64,000 bases of DNA, taken from PALSA-505 sp036502085. Lineage in GTDB: Bacteria > Actinomycetota > Actinomycetes > Streptosporangiales > Streptosporangiaceae. The position numbers were made by a program, and so were the translations under genes. This document shows, in pieces, positions 42,677 through 51,373 of this stretch. The first letter of the stretch is position 1, and every line of letters starts with the position of its first letter. Below the pieces are notes generated by a model. That model searched no databases. It was not told the origin of the DNA and saw only the letters and a list, made by a program, of their open reading frames with translations. The stretch lies in the NCBI GenBank assembly GCA_036502085.1, contig DASXZD010000044.1, positions 7,359-71,358 on the forward strand, given 5' to 3'.

Positions 42677-45600
42677 CTAGCCATCCGAGCCGCTCAGGCC
42701 ATTTGAGCTGCCCGGGCTGGCGTGCCAGAGCCGCCGCGGCGGATCCTTCACCGGGTTCCCCGGAGAGCCGGTTTCCGCGTAGGGGGAGAGCGCGAATCCG
42801 GTGCTGTACGTCATCGGGTCGGCCGCCTTCGGTCGGTCCGCCCCGCGCCGCCCGGCCCTGGAGGCGGCCGTCAGGTCCGTCAGGTCCGTCAGGTCCGCCG
42901 CCGTCCCCCTGTTCCCGGCGGCCATCGCCGCGCGCACGGCACCGATGCCACGAGATATTCGGATTTCTTCCAGAACGGTGAGGTCCCAGCAATCGGTCGC
43001 GTTGACCGACACGGCCAGGTCCTCCGGCCCCGGCCTGCGGACGCGGCCGCGGACCACGAGCAGCCAGGAGCCGAAAACCCGGGCCGCGCAGCGTTCTTGC
43101 ACCGACTCGAAGAACGTCAGGTTCAGCTGGCCGGTGGCGTCGTCCAGGGTGGCGAAGATGATCCGCTGGCCGGACCGGATGGCCGGCATCTGCGTCGAGG
43201 TTTTCACGCCGGCCACCAGCACAGAGGCGCCCGGGCGGCAGCGGTGCAGCCGGCGCGCGCGTACCACGCCGAGCGCGCCGAGTATCTCGTCGTAGAAGCC
43301 GATCACGTGCTGGCTGACATCGATGCCGAGGATCTCAAGCTCGGCCGCGACGCGTTCGGCCGCGGAAAGCTCCGGCAACTCCCCGGCCGGCACCAGCCGG
43401 GCTACGTCATCCCCGCGACCGTCGAGGTCGAGGGTCAGCTGGTCGTGGTCGCGGCGAGCGCGCCGGCCCGCGGCCGGAGCCCGGGTGCCGCGGGCCGGGC
43501 TGGCCAGCACGCGGACCCTGGCCAGCAGGTCACGGCGGGTCGGCTGGCCTCCTTCGGCCCCCGGCGGGTACAGCGAGTCGAAGGCGCCGGTGAGCGCCAG
43601 GCGCTCGGTTACCGGCCGCGATGCCCGCGCCCGCGCGCAGAAGTCCCGCAGCGACACGTACGGCCGGCCGGCGATGATCCCCGCCACCTCGGCGTCGCTA
43701 ATCCCCTTGACCTCGCGCAACCCGACGCGCAGCGCCTCCCGCATCTGGCCCTCCCGCAGCGGCTCCCCGCGGTTCTGCGAGCGCCGGGTGACGTGCTCGA
43801 CCTGCCAGTCGGCCGCGGAGGCGTTCACGTCGGGTGGCAGCAGCGGGATCCCGGCCAGCCGGGCGTCGCCCGCGATCACCCGCTTGGGGTACATGCCGGG
43901 GTCGTGGCTGAGCACTCCGGCGTAGAACGCGGCCGGATAGTGCCGCTTCAGCCAGGCCGACTGGTAGGTCGGGACGGCGAAGGCCGCCGCGTGCGCCTTG
44001 CAGAAGCCGAACCCGCCGAACGCCTCGAGCACCTGCCAGACACATTCCACGATGGCCTCGTCATATCCGCGGCGCAGAGCGGCCCCGCGGAACCACTGAC
44101 GGACACCCGACCGGGCGGATTCATCGGATAGTTTCCGTCGGCACCGTTCGGAATCCGAAAAACCGCACGCCGTCATCGCCTCGATGATCCGCAGCACCTG
44201 CTCGTGGAAGATGACCACTCCCCCGGTCTCGCCGAGCGCGTCCACCAGGTCCAGGTGCGGATAGCAGGCCGGCCGCCTGCCGTGCCTGATATCCAGGTAG
44301 GGAGTGATCATGTCGGAGTTGACCGGCCCGGGGCGGAACAGCGATATGTCCACGATCAGGTCGCCGATGTCGCGCGGCGCCAGCCTGGTCACCAGCTCGC
44401 GCTGGCCGGGCGATTCGATCTGGAAGCAGCCGAGCGTGCGGCCGGAGCGGATCATCTCGAACGTCGGCTCGTCGCCGGGATCGATCGCGTCGATGTCCAC
44501 CGCCTCGCCGCGGGTCCGCTCGATCTCGGCGAGCGCGTAGGTCATCGCCGACTGCATGCGCACGCCGAGCACGTCCAGCTTGATCATCCCGGCGGCTTCC
44601 ACGTCGTCGGAGTCGTACTGGCACAGCGGCAAGCCTTCGGCGCTTCGCTCCACCGGGACCCGGTCAAGCAGGGTGCCGCTGGACAGCACCAGTCCGCAGG
44701 GGTGCATCGCGATGTGCCGGGGCAGCCCGTCGAGCCGTTCGGCGATACCGAACAGGCCGGCCAGCTGGGGGATGGCCAGGTTGCTGGCCCGCAGCTCGGG
44801 CAGGTCGGCCAGCGCGGCGCCGATGCCGCGCGCCCTGATGTGGCCGAACGCCTTGGCGATCGCGCCGATCTCGTGCGGCGGCAGCCCGAGCGCGGCGGCC
44901 GTGTCCCTGATAGCGCTGCGGGCCCAGTAGGTCTCCATCACCGACACGCAGCCGCAGCGCTCCTCGCCGTACCGCTCGAGGATCGCGCGGTACGCCTCGA
45001 TCCGCCGCGCGGACTCGACGTCTAGGTCGATGTCGGGCAGATCCTTGCGGCCTTCGGACAGGAACCGCTCCATGATCAGGCCGTGCTCAAGCGGGTCGAT
45101 GCCGGAGATGCCAATCAGGTAGTTGACCAGGCTGCCCGCGCCGGACCCCCTGATGGCGCAGCGGATCCCGCGGTCCCTGATCAGCTGGGCGACGTCGGCC
45201 ACGGTGAGGAAATAGGAGGCGAGCCCGGTCCGGCCGATGATGCCGAGCTCGTGGCTGAGCCTGCGGCGCGCCCGCTCGCGGCGGTCCCGGTGGTCGCCGC
45301 GGTGGGCGCGCGGGGGGTAATGAGCCAGTCCTTCGGCGCACCGCTGGCGCAGCTGGCCGAACGCGTCGCCGCTGATCTCGGGCAGGTACATGCCGTCGAT
45401 CCCCAGGTCGCGCACCGGGTCCAGCCGGCAACGATTGGCCAGGACGGCGGTGCCATGCAGCAGGTCGTCAGCCTCGCTGGCGCCGCCGATCCGCGCCGCG
45501 ATCGCGGCCATCTCCGCGGCGCTCTTCAGGTACGCCTGCGCGTTGCGCCCGGCCAGGTGACGGGGGCCGAGCGGGGCGAGCCTGCGGGCCGCATCGAGCA

Positions 45601-46318
45601 CCTGCGCCACCGGTTCGTCGGCCGGATCGAGGTAGCGTACGGCGTTGGTGAGCACGGCGGAGACGCCGGCCTCGCGGGCCAGCCGCAGCATCCGGGCGGC
45701 CCGGTGCAGATCTCCGGAACCGCGGTGATCGACGATCTCGATGACGATCTCGGCCCGGTCCCGCCAGCGCGCCAGCACGGCCGCGGCGCGGCCGGGCCGC
45801 CGGGCGGCCATCGCCCGGCCGACGTCGCTCGCCGGGCCGAGCAGCACGATCAGGCCGTCGGCATGCCTGGCCACCAGATCCGGGGTCACCCCTGGGACGC
45901 CGCGCTCCCCCGTCCGGTGCGCCGCGCTGACCAGGCGGCACAGCGACGTCCAGCCCTGGCGGCCGCTCTCGCCGCAGGCGAGCAGCGTGACCCGGCAGGC
46001 GGTCTCGTTCCTGAGCCTGGCCGGAGTCGGGGCCTGGGCGCTTCGCGGGGGGTGAGCGTTCCGCGGGGACCGGGCGTCCCGCGGGGTCTCGGTGTCCCAC
46101 AGGGCCAGGTCGGCGCCGAGAATCGCGGCGATCCCCGCCTGCTCGCACGCCCGGACGTGCTTGACCGCCCCGTACAGCCCGTCCCGGTCGGTCAGCGCGA
46201 GGGCCGGCATGCCCAGCTCGCTGGCGCGGGCGGCCAGCGCCGCCCGGCTGGCCATGCCGTACCGCATCGAATACGACGACGCGACGTGCAGGTGAGTGAA
46301 GTCTCCTGTCCAGCTCAT
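42677..46318 (-). CDS. dnaE2: error-prone DNA polymerase III alpha subunit DnaE2
   Basis: The 1213-residue polymerase has a PHP domain at the start (DFTHLHVASSYSMRYG), the palm with the acidic motif DLPDIDLDVES at about residues 426-436, and a helix-hairpin-helix and OB fold at the C-terminus. The end (PPRRLWHASPGSSN) is typical of DnaE2. It acts in SOS-induced translesion mutagenesis with ImuB. Near its C-terminus three 9-bp repeats encode TDLTDLTDLT. Its ATGA start overlaps the end of the DUF6504 frame. At 1213 residues it is longer than the mycobacterial enzyme. Confidence 0.92.
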   Translation of the reverse strand: MSWTGDFTHLHVASSYSMRYGMASRAALAARASELGMPALALTDRDGLYGAVKHVRACEQAGIAAILGADLALWDTETPRDARSPRNAHPPRSAQAPTPARLRNETACRVTLLACGESGRQGWTSLCRLVSAAHRTGERGVPGVTPDLVARHADGLIVLLGPASDVGRAMAARRPGRAAAVLARWRDRAEIVIEIVDHRGSGDLHRAARMLRLAREAGVSAVLTNAVRYLDPADEPVAQVLDAARRLAPLGPRHLAGRNAQAYLKSAAEMAAIAARIGGASEADDLLHGTAVLANRCRLDPVRDLGIDGMYLPEISGDAFGQLRQRCAEGLAHYPPRAHRGDHRDRRERARRRLSHELGIIGRTGLASYFLTVADVAQLIRDRGIRCAIRGSGAGSLVNYLIGISGIDPLEHGLIMERFLSEGRKDLPDIDLDVESARRIEAYRAILERYGEERCGCVSVMETYWARSAIRDTAAALGLPPHEIGAIAKAFGHIRARGIGAALADLPELRASNLAIPQLAGLFGIAERLDGLPRHIAMHPCGLVLSSGTLLDRVPVERSAEGLPLCQYDSDDVEAAGMIKLDVLGVRMQSAMTYALAEIERTRGEAVDIDAIDPGDEPTFEMIRSGRTLGCFQIESPGQRELVTRLAPRDIGDLIVDISLFRPGPVNSDMITPYLDIRHGRRPACYPHLDLVDALGETGGVVIFHEQVLRIIEAMTACGFSDSERCRRKLSDESARSGVRQWFRGAALRRGYDEAIVECVWQVLEAFGGFGFCKAHAAAFAVPTYQSAWLKRHYPAAFYAGVLSHDPGMYPKRVIAGDARLAGIPLLPPDVNASAADWQVEHVTRRSQNRGEPLREGQMREALRVGLREVKGISDAEVAGIIAGRPYVSLRDFCARARASRPVTERLALTGAFDSLYPPGAEGGQPTRRDLLARVRVLASPARGTRAPAAGRRARRDHDQLTLDLDGRGDDVARLVPAGELPELSAAERVAAELEILGIDVSQHVIGFYDEILGALGVVRARRLHRCRPGASVLVAGVKTSTQMPAIRSGQRIIFATLDDATGQLNLTFFESVQERCAARVFGSWLLVVRGRVRRPGPEDLAVSVNATDCWDLTVLEEIRISRGIGAVRAAMAAGNRGTAADLTDLTDLTAASRAGRRGADRPKAADPMTYSTGFALSPYAETGSPGNPVKDPPRRLWHASPGSSNGLSGSDG

Positions 46319-46655
46319 GCCGCCGCGCCCGCCCGGCCGACCACGCCAGCCGTCTCGGCCATCCCGGCCACCGTAAATCCCAGACCCGCGATAGCAGCCA
46401 GTCGCCCGACTCGGTGTCGCGGCGCAGCTCGTAGACCGCCGACGGGACGTCCTGGCCCGGTGACGCCTCTACCCGCCAGAACTCCCGTTCGGGCGGCACG
46501 TCGGCGCTGGGATTCTGCTGCTGCCACCACTGCCGGCTGACCACCCAGTGCTCGAGCACCGCGCGGACTGTGTAGAGCCGCTGCCGCCAGATGAACCTGA
46601 CCGGCCGCCCGTCGGCCGCCCTGACCTCGATTGGCTCGCCATAAATCCTGCTCAC
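46315..46655 (-). CDS. DUF6504 family protein, 3' end uncertain
   Basis: From the GTG at 46655 the frame encodes a DUF6504-like domain (VSRIYGEPIEVRAADGRPVRF ... VYELRRDTESGDWLLSRVWD, ending near 46377). This family sits beside Y-family polymerases and dnaE2 in actinobacteria. The frame then has no stop for about 900 bp inside dnaE2. An adjacent frame stops at 46315 with an ATGA overlap to dnaE2, so a small frameshift near 46370 would give a normal gene end. The function is undefined, but context suggests a mutasome accessory. Confidence 0.6.
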
Positions 46656-46764
46656 GTGCCCGCCCGTTCCTGTTCGCGCTGTGTGCCCAGCGCCGGGCCC
46701 TAGCACCGGGCCCTATTCGCTTCGACCACCATGGGGAAGGCAGGCAGTTCTCGATTCGTCCCGG

Positions 46765-46780
46765 TCGAAGATATATTCGA
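46765..46780. promoter_or_regulatory. SOS/LexA-box-like palindrome
   Basis: TCGAAGATATATTCGA fits the actinobacterial LexA consensus TCGAACAYRTGTTCGA at 14 of 16 positions, but both mismatches fall in the GAAC/GTTC core. It lies 110 bp upstream of the DUF6504 start, a location expected for SOS control of dnaE2. Confidence 0.4.
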
Positions 46781-46988
46781 TCATGGGGTTTTGCAACCCT
46801 TTGTTATCGAAAACGTGGTCACGGAGGGTATCGGGCCTGTGTCCCTTTTGCCGGGACAGGCTCGTGAGGAGCCGAGCCGGTCCGCGCTTGCTCTGCGTAG
46901 CTGCCGGGCGCAGCAGACTGCGACGCGTGTCCCGCAGGTCACACTGGCCTCAGCAGGCGCTGCGGCGGTGGGCGAGGTCATGGTTGGG

Positions 46989-47026
46989 GGAAGGATTTTG
47001 GTCGCTGGAGCGACCAAAATCCTTCC
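46989..47026. repeat. perfect 18-bp inverted repeat, 2-bp centre
   Basis: The arms ggaaggattttggtcgct (46989-47006) and agcgaccaaaatccttcc (47009-47026) pair perfectly around GG. It lies 20 bp past the stop of the vapC-like gene, so it may act as a terminator for it, but no U-tract follows. It looks like a repeated palindromic unit. Confidence 0.8.
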
Positions 47027-47045
47027 GGCTGATGGTCAGCGTGTT

Positions 47046-47486
47046 CTACCCCGTCGGCCTCGTCGGATTCACCCATTTGAGCTGAGGGAAGCGCGCGAAG
47101 TCGGAGTCGGCCGAGCAGACACCCACACCGTGTTCCAGGGCGAGTGCCGCGAGGTGAGCATCAGGGATGAGATTCCCGCGCAGGTCACCGTCGATGATGA
47201 GACTCCGTAGGAGTTCCTGGTGCCTGGAGGTCGGCTCTGGGATCCAGGTCGGCTCCGCGCTCAGCCAGTCTTCGACCCGGCTCCAGGCATCGACGGGCAG
47301 GAGTGGGTTGGCGCTCACTCGCGGATGGGTCGCGATCCGCAGGAAGGCGCCCAGCGACACCCAAGGCAGGCCGACCCGGGCAGAACCGCTGAGAGCATTT
47401 TCAAGCCAGCTCTTGGCAGGCTGGTGAAATGGGCTACGCGTGTCGACTGCGTACAGCAGGATGTTCGCGTCAACGATCACCGGCAT
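47046..47486 (-). CDS. VapC-type PIN-domain toxin (module 1)
   Basis: The 146-residue PIN ribonuclease has an N-terminal catalytic Asp in IVDANILLYAV, a central acidic cluster and the C-terminal acidic pair (IPDAHLAALAL and CSADSDFARF). It should cut RNA when free of its antitoxin. It overlaps the antitoxin gene by 17 bp, a typical vapBC arrangement. Confidence 0.9.
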   Translation of the reverse strand: MPVIVDANILLYAVDTRSPFHQPAKSWLENALSGSARVGLPWVSLGAFLRIATHPRVSANPLLPVDAWSRVEDWLSAEPTWIPEPTSRHQELLRSLIIDGDLRGNLIPDAHLAALALEHGVGVCSADSDFARFPQLKWVNPTRPTG

Positions 47487-47709
47487 CCTCAGCGGTATCT
47501 AGGTAGTCAAGCGTCTCCGCCACGTTGGATACGTCCACGGTGAGTCCGAGATCGTGAGTTTGCTGCCGGAAGATCGGCCGGTCTGGGCGTGCCGTCAAGC
47601 CGACGCGGGCCAGTTCGTTGACCGCCTCGCTGAGCCCGATGTGCTTCTCGCGGCGTAGTTGATCCGCAGCCGCCGCGACGTCTGGATCCAGGTTGATCGT
47701 AGTCCGCAT
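47470..47709 (-). CDS. VapB-type ribbon-helix-helix antitoxin (module 1)
   Basis: This 79-residue antitoxin has an N-terminal RHH strand (MRTTINLDPDVAAAADQL) for DNA binding and an acidic C-terminus to neutralise VapC. The ATG at 47709 lies 6 nt after a TATAAT-like box, implying leaderless translation. Its operator is the inverted repeat 47723-47760. It is co-transcribed with vapC module 1. Confidence 0.88.
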   Translation of the reverse strand: MRTTINLDPDVAAAADQLRREKHIGLSEAVNELARVGLTARPDRPIFRQQTHDLGLTVDVSNVAETLDYLDTAEDAGDR

Positions 47710-47715
47710 TGTCCA

Positions 47716-47760
47716 ATTATAGAGCATCGCTGATGCAATATAAGGTGCATCAGTGATGCT
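47716..47760 (-). promoter_or_regulatory. vapBC module 1 promoter and operator
   Basis: On the minus strand a TATAAT box (47721-47716) lies 6 nt before the ATG. The inverted repeat agcatcgctgatgca (47723-47737) and tgcatcagtgatgct (47746-47760) matches at 14 of 15 positions with an 8-bp spacer covering the -35 region. This is a classic RHH autoregulatory operator. Confidence 0.8.
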
Positions 47761-47790
47761 ACGCCTCTGGACCGCCTGTTGGTGCCGTCG

Positions 47791-48219
47791 TCAGGCTTGA
47801 TCGTCGCGGGGCAGCAGGATGAAGCTGGCGTCGCCGGTGAGTGGCCGTACCGCACCGAAATGTTTTTGGTCTAGCGACAAGATCTTGGTTGTCTTGTGCC
47901 GGGCCGCCTGCACCATGATCGACGCATCCGTCAGGCCCAGCTGCATGTCGCCGTATTTACCGGCAACCTCGGACGCCAGCTTGAAGTCATCGTCGGTGAA
48001 CGAGGCAAGCCGGTATGCCGGGGACCTCAGCTCGGCCAGTACCTTCTGCTCGGCCCGCGCGCCGAGCCTGGTCAAGATGAAGTAGTCCAGTTCGGCCAAG
48101 ACAAGCGGAGAAAGCACTAGCGGCCCGCCATTACGCTCAACGGCGACTCGCGCGGCTTGGTGCTCGGGCTGGCGGCGGTTGAAGATGGTGTACAGCCCGC
48201 TGGTGTCGGCGATGATCAC
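47791..48219 (-). CDS. VapC-type PIN-domain toxin (module 2)
   Basis: The 142-residue PIN protein has the Asp motif IIADTSGLYTIF, a central acidic residue in VLAELDYF, and LGLTDASIMVQAA then ILSLDQKHFG. It is an RNase toxin. Its start overlaps its antitoxin gene stop by 4 bp. It lies about 80 bp upstream of module 1 on the same strand but has its own antitoxin. Confidence 0.9.
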   Translation of the reverse strand: MIIADTSGLYTIFNRRQPEHQAARVAVERNGGPLVLSPLVLAELDYFILTRLGARAEQKVLAELRSPAYRLASFTDDDFKLASEVAGKYGDMQLGLTDASIMVQAARHKTTKILSLDQKHFGAVRPLTGDASFILLPRDDQA

Positions 48220-48452
48220 CGCTCGATCCCGGCGGCCCCCAGACCCGCGGCCAGCGCGACGTCAATCTCGGCGGCGGTGATCGGGTCGGCGTCCAGGATT
48301 CCGAAGGCGGGCAGCACCGGGACGGCCTCCTCGGCAAGAACCCGGCGGATGCCCTCGCGGATCAGTTCGGCCTCTGACTGGTGCCGCCGCCGTGCAGCGG
48401 CTTTAAGCGCCTGCATGTCAGCGTCCGGTAGGTAGACCGTCGTCTTCACCAT
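48216..48452 (-). CDS. VapB-type RHH antitoxin (module 2)
   Basis: The 78-residue antitoxin starts MVKTTVYLPDADMQALKAAA, an RHH fold that pairs with the adjacent PIN toxin. I prefer ATG 48452 over an upstream in-frame ATG (48482) because RHH homology starts there and a TAGACT box lies 7 nt before it, implying a leaderless message. Two direct repeats ccatacat (48466-48482) lie upstream and may be its operator. Confidence 0.85.
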   Translation of the reverse strand: MVKTTVYLPDADMQALKAAARRRHQSEAELIREGIRRVLAEEAVPVLPAFGILDADPITAAEIDVALAAGLGAAGIER

Positions 48453-48459
48453 GTTTGGC

Positions 48460-48482
48460 AGTCTACCATACATGCCATACAT
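48460..48482 (-). promoter_or_regulatory. vapBC module 2 promoter/operator
   Basis: TAGACT (48465-48460, minus strand) lies 7 nt before the antitoxin ATG. Upstream are two 8-bp direct repeats ccatacat with a 9-bp period (48466 and 48475). A direct-repeat operator differs from the inverted operators of the other two modules. Confidence 0.5.
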
Positions 48483-48636
48483 AGATGGGTCCCTCGCGAA
48501 CCCGGGCAGGCGGCTGCTCAGCCATCACCACCACCTGCGCCGCAGGGCTGCATGTCGGCAGAATCCAGATCCGGCTGATCGCCTATGCGAACGCCATGTA
48601 TGGCCGGGCAACTCGGCCGCGCGGTGCCAGGATTAG

Positions 48637-49773
48637 GTGGTGGCGGGATCATGGGGTGATGAGTCCGGCCTTGAGGTAGCTGCGGGTTTCGCCGAGCGGC
48701 TGCTGGAGGTCATCGATTCGGGCCGCCGTACCGCGACCTACAAGCTCGCGCTGCTGATGTCCTTGCTCGACCTCTGCGCCCGGCGCGGCGGCCTGGATGG
48801 GCGCCCGCCCTCCGTGCTGTACACCCGGGAGATCGCCGAACGGGTCGCGGCCATCTACTGGCCGCAGATGATGCCCTACCGGCGCGGGTCAGGAGTGATC
48901 GAACTCCGGCAGATCACCCTGCCGCGCTCAGCGATCACTGGCGCGGTGCTGGAGTTCCGCCGGGCGGCCGAGGCGACCGGAGTGACCTCGCTGAGCCTGG
49001 CGCGCCAGCGGCTGGCCGGTGAGTACGCGCGGATGCTCGACCGCGTGGAGGTGGCGGTCGCCGAGCAGCCGCTGCCGCGGCTGCAGACCGTCGGCTCCAG
49101 TGAGCAGGTATTGCCGTTCCTCTACGACATCGGCTGGGGTCCACGCGAGTCATTTTCGCCGCGCCGGCTGCGCCGCGCTGGTCCGGCCGGGCTCCCGGTC
49201 CGGCTGCGCCCCGGCGCGGGCGAGCAGCTGGTGCGCCTGGCCCCGCTGATCCGCCCGCTGGTCGAGCTGCACTGGACCCAGATGGTCGCCACGATCAACC
49301 GTGTCGCAACCGAAGAGCAGGAGCTGCACCGCCACCTGTTCGGACGTGACCGGCTGGCCCCGCCTAAGGCGCTGCGCGAAGGCCTTGCCGGCCTGCAAGC
49401 CGGGCGCTGCTTCTACTGCCGCCAACCGTTCCGCCGGACACCGGAGGCCGACCACTTCATCCCGCGGGTCCGCTGCGGTATCGACGCCGTGGAGAACCTC
49501 GTACTGGCCGACAGCTCATGCAACAACGACAAACGTGATCTGCTACCGGCGCCTCCGCTGGTCGACGCCTGGTCTGGCCGCAACCGCGAACACGAAGACG
49601 CCCTGGCCCAGCTCGCCAGCGCCTGCGGCTGGGACTCCGACCCCGAGGGCACCCTGGCGGTCGCCCGCTCGATCTACCGTCACCTGCCGGCAGGCCTTGC
49701 GCCGTTCTGGCGCGGCACCGGGAACGTGGACATAACTCACGTCCGCCCCGGCTTCGTCGTAGAGATCATCTGA
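48637..49773 (+). CDS. HNH endonuclease with large N-terminal domain
   Basis: The 378-residue protein has a C-terminal HNH site: CFYCRQPF, then EADHFIPRVRCGIDAVENLVLADSSCNNDKRDLLP. The helical N-terminal 250 residues (GRRTATYKLALLMSLLDLC, YTREIAERVAAIYWPQM) are not recognised. HNH proteins with such N-terminal modules are common in defence islands. It has a GTG start and stands alone in the VapBC-rich stretch. A nuclease role is inferred; the target is unknown. Confidence 0.75.
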   Translation: MVAGSWGDESGLEVAAGFAERLLEVIDSGRRTATYKLALLMSLLDLCARRGGLDGRPPSVLYTREIAERVAAIYWPQMMPYRRGSGVIELRQITLPRSAITGAVLEFRRAAEATGVTSLSLARQRLAGEYARMLDRVEVAVAEQPLPRLQTVGSSEQVLPFLYDIGWGPRESFSPRRLRRAGPAGLPVRLRPGAGEQLVRLAPLIRPLVELHWTQMVATINRVATEEQELHRHLFGRDRLAPPKALREGLAGLQAGRCFYCRQPFRRTPEADHFIPRVRCGIDAVENLVLADSSCNNDKRDLLPAPPLVDAWSGRNREHEDALAQLASACGWDSDPEGTLAVARSIYRHLPAGLAPFWRGTGNVDITHVRPGFVVEII

Positions 49774-49832
49774 ACAGCCGGCCACGAACCAGGGCCAAGA
49801 GCACTCCAGTCGCTGATCCAGCCGCATACAGA

Positions 49833-50303
49833 TCATTCGATCGCTTCCGTGGTTATTACTCCCCACACCGCCTTCCCGCTGGCCCCCTCCAGCGGGAAGG
49901 CTCCCCACTCCGTGCACAGGCTCGCTACGAGCAGCAGCCCCCGCCCGCCTTCCGCATCAAGGTCAATGCCCCTCGGCTCGGGCAGCCGGTCGTCACCGTC
50001 CCAGACCTGCACGAGCACGCGTTCCTGATCCGCGCACAGCCACAGCCGTACCGGCGGTACGCCCGGCGCCCACCGGCCGCGATACCGGCTGCCGGTCAGC
50101 CCGGCCGAGGCACGCTGCGCGTTCGTCACGAGCTCTGACACGACGAGAGTGACCGCCTCAGCCAGGCGCCCAAGCCGCCACTCCCACAGCACCTGGGTGG
50201 CATGCAGCCTGGCACACGCGACGGCGCTAGGCAGCGCGCCGAATTCCAGGTAGCTCACGAGCGGCCATTCCCGTGCGGCGGCAGCCATGCGGTTCGCGGG
50301 CAT
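49833..50303 (-). CDS. HATPase_c anti-sigma-like regulatory ATPase
   Basis: The 156-residue protein has N-box and G-box elements of the RsbW/SpoIIAB fold (TLVVSELVTNAQRAS and GRGLLLVASLCTEWG). Proteins of this type partner WhiJ-like regulators and DUF397 proteins in actinomycetes. It is divergent from the XRE gene across 190 bp holding nested palindromes. Confidence 0.85.
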   Translation of the reverse strand: MPANRMAAAAREWPLVSYLEFGALPSAVACARLHATQVLWEWRLGRLAEAVTLVVSELVTNAQRASAGLTGSRYRGRWAPGVPPVRLWLCADQERVLVQVWDGDDRLPEPRGIDLDAEGGRGLLLVASLCTEWGAFPLEGASGKAVWGVITTEAIE

Positions 50304-50398
50304 CTACCGCGCGCCCAGCGTGAAGAGCGGGCTGACCATCTTTCACCACCTGCCGGCGTGTTTCCTCGTGCCGAGTCGCCCCGAGCTGGCATGCTTCC

Positions 50399-50454
50399 TG
50401 TCGACTAGTTATCTACATGCCATAATATGCAGGGCTGCATGTAGCATGTCGACA
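50399..50454. promoter_or_regulatory. nested palindromes in the divergent WhiJ-like locus
   Basis: The inner arms ctacatgc (50413-50420) and gcatgtag (50437-50444) and the outer arms tgtcgac (50399-50405) and gtcgaca (50448-50454) are each perfect inverted repeats. They lie between the divergent HATPase and XRE genes and overlap a CATAAT box, so they are a strong operator candidate. Confidence 0.65.
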
Positions 50455-50493
50455 CGATAGAGGCGTGCGTCGAGTTTGGGAAGAGGAATCGCC

Positions 50494-51354
50494 ATGACCG
50501 CCGACCACAGCCCCACCGTCCGCCGGCGCCAGCTCATCGCCGAGCTCAAGCGCCTGCGCGAAGCCGCCGGGCTCACCCAGGACGACGTGGCCGAACGGCT
50601 GGACTGGCACCCCACCAAGGTCTTCCGCATCGAGACCGGCCGCACCGGCCCGCATCCCAACGACGTTCGCGTCATGCTGGAGGTCTACGGCGTGACCGGC
50701 CAGTCAGAGCGCGCGGCCCTCGTCCAGCTCGCCAAGGACGCCCGCCAGCGCGGCTGGTGGTACTCCTTCCGCGACGTGCTGCCCAGCCGCTACGAGTTCT
50801 TCATCGGCCTGGAAGAAGAGGCCGCCGCCATCCAGACTTTCCAGCTGGCCGTCATCCCGGGCCTGCTCCAGACCGAGGACTACGCCCGCGCCATGATCCG
50901 CGGCGGCCCGCTCGAACTCGACCCCGACGAGGCCGAACGCCGCGTCGAGGTCCGGATGACCCGCCAGCGCGTACTGGCTAAGCCGGACCGCCCGCAGCTC
51001 TGGGCCATCCTGGACGAGGCTGCCATCCGCCGCGTTATCGGCGGCCAGGCCGTGATGCGCGCCCAGCTCCAGCACCTGCTGGTACAGAGCGAGCAGGGCA
51101 AGACCACTATTCAGGTCGTGCCCTACATCGCCGGCGCCCACCCCGGCACCGCCGGATCGTTCATCATCCTGGGCTTCGCCGAGCCCGGCGAGATCGACGT
51201 GGTCTACATGGAAACCATCGGCGGCAACATGTCAGTGGACAAGGCCGACGAGGTCCGGCACTACGCGACCGCGTTCGACCACCTCCGCGCCGTCGCCCTT
51301 AGCCCGGAGGAAACCCGCGCTATGCTTCATGCAGCTTCGCAAGCACTGACGTAG
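50494..51354 (+). CDS. WhiJ/Scr1-like XRE regulator (DUF5753)
   Basis: The 286-residue protein has an HTH_3 N-terminus (LRRAAGLTQDDVAERLDWHPTK type, residues about 25-80) and a DUF5753 C-terminal domain (FIGLEEEAAAIQTFQLAVIPGLLQTEDYARA ...). In Streptomyces such regulators pair with a DUF397 protein to control development. GGAAGAGG precedes ATG 50494. The DUF397 gene follows 19 bp later. Confidence 0.88.
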   Translation: MTADHSPTVRRRQLIAELKRLREAAGLTQDDVAERLDWHPTKVFRIETGRTGPHPNDVRVMLEVYGVTGQSERAALVQLAKDARQRGWWYSFRDVLPSRYEFFIGLEEEAAAIQTFQLAVIPGLLQTEDYARAMIRGGPLELDPDEAERRVEVRMTRQRVLAKPDRPQLWAILDEAAIRRVIGGQAVMRAQLQHLLVQSEQGKTTIQVVPYIAGAHPGTAGSFIILGFAEPGEIDVVYMETIGGNMSVDKADEVRHYATAFDHLRAVALSPEETRAMLHAASQALT

Positions 51355-51373
51355 CCCGGGAAGGAGCCGCGGG

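Larger units (their letters stand above)
46656..47045. promoter_or_regulatory. 390-bp region upstream of DUF6504-dnaE2
   Basis: It contains an SOS-box-like palindrome (46765-46780), a repeat ccgggcccta/ccgggcccta (46694-46720) and a perfect 18-bp palindrome (46989-47026). No ImuB-like coding sequence is found. The plus-strand open frames have no domain. Confidence 0.5.

Noticed and set aside
46681..47085. Plus-strand frame in the region upstream of dnaE2
   Set aside because: It crosses two palindromes and has no domain; likely non-coding.
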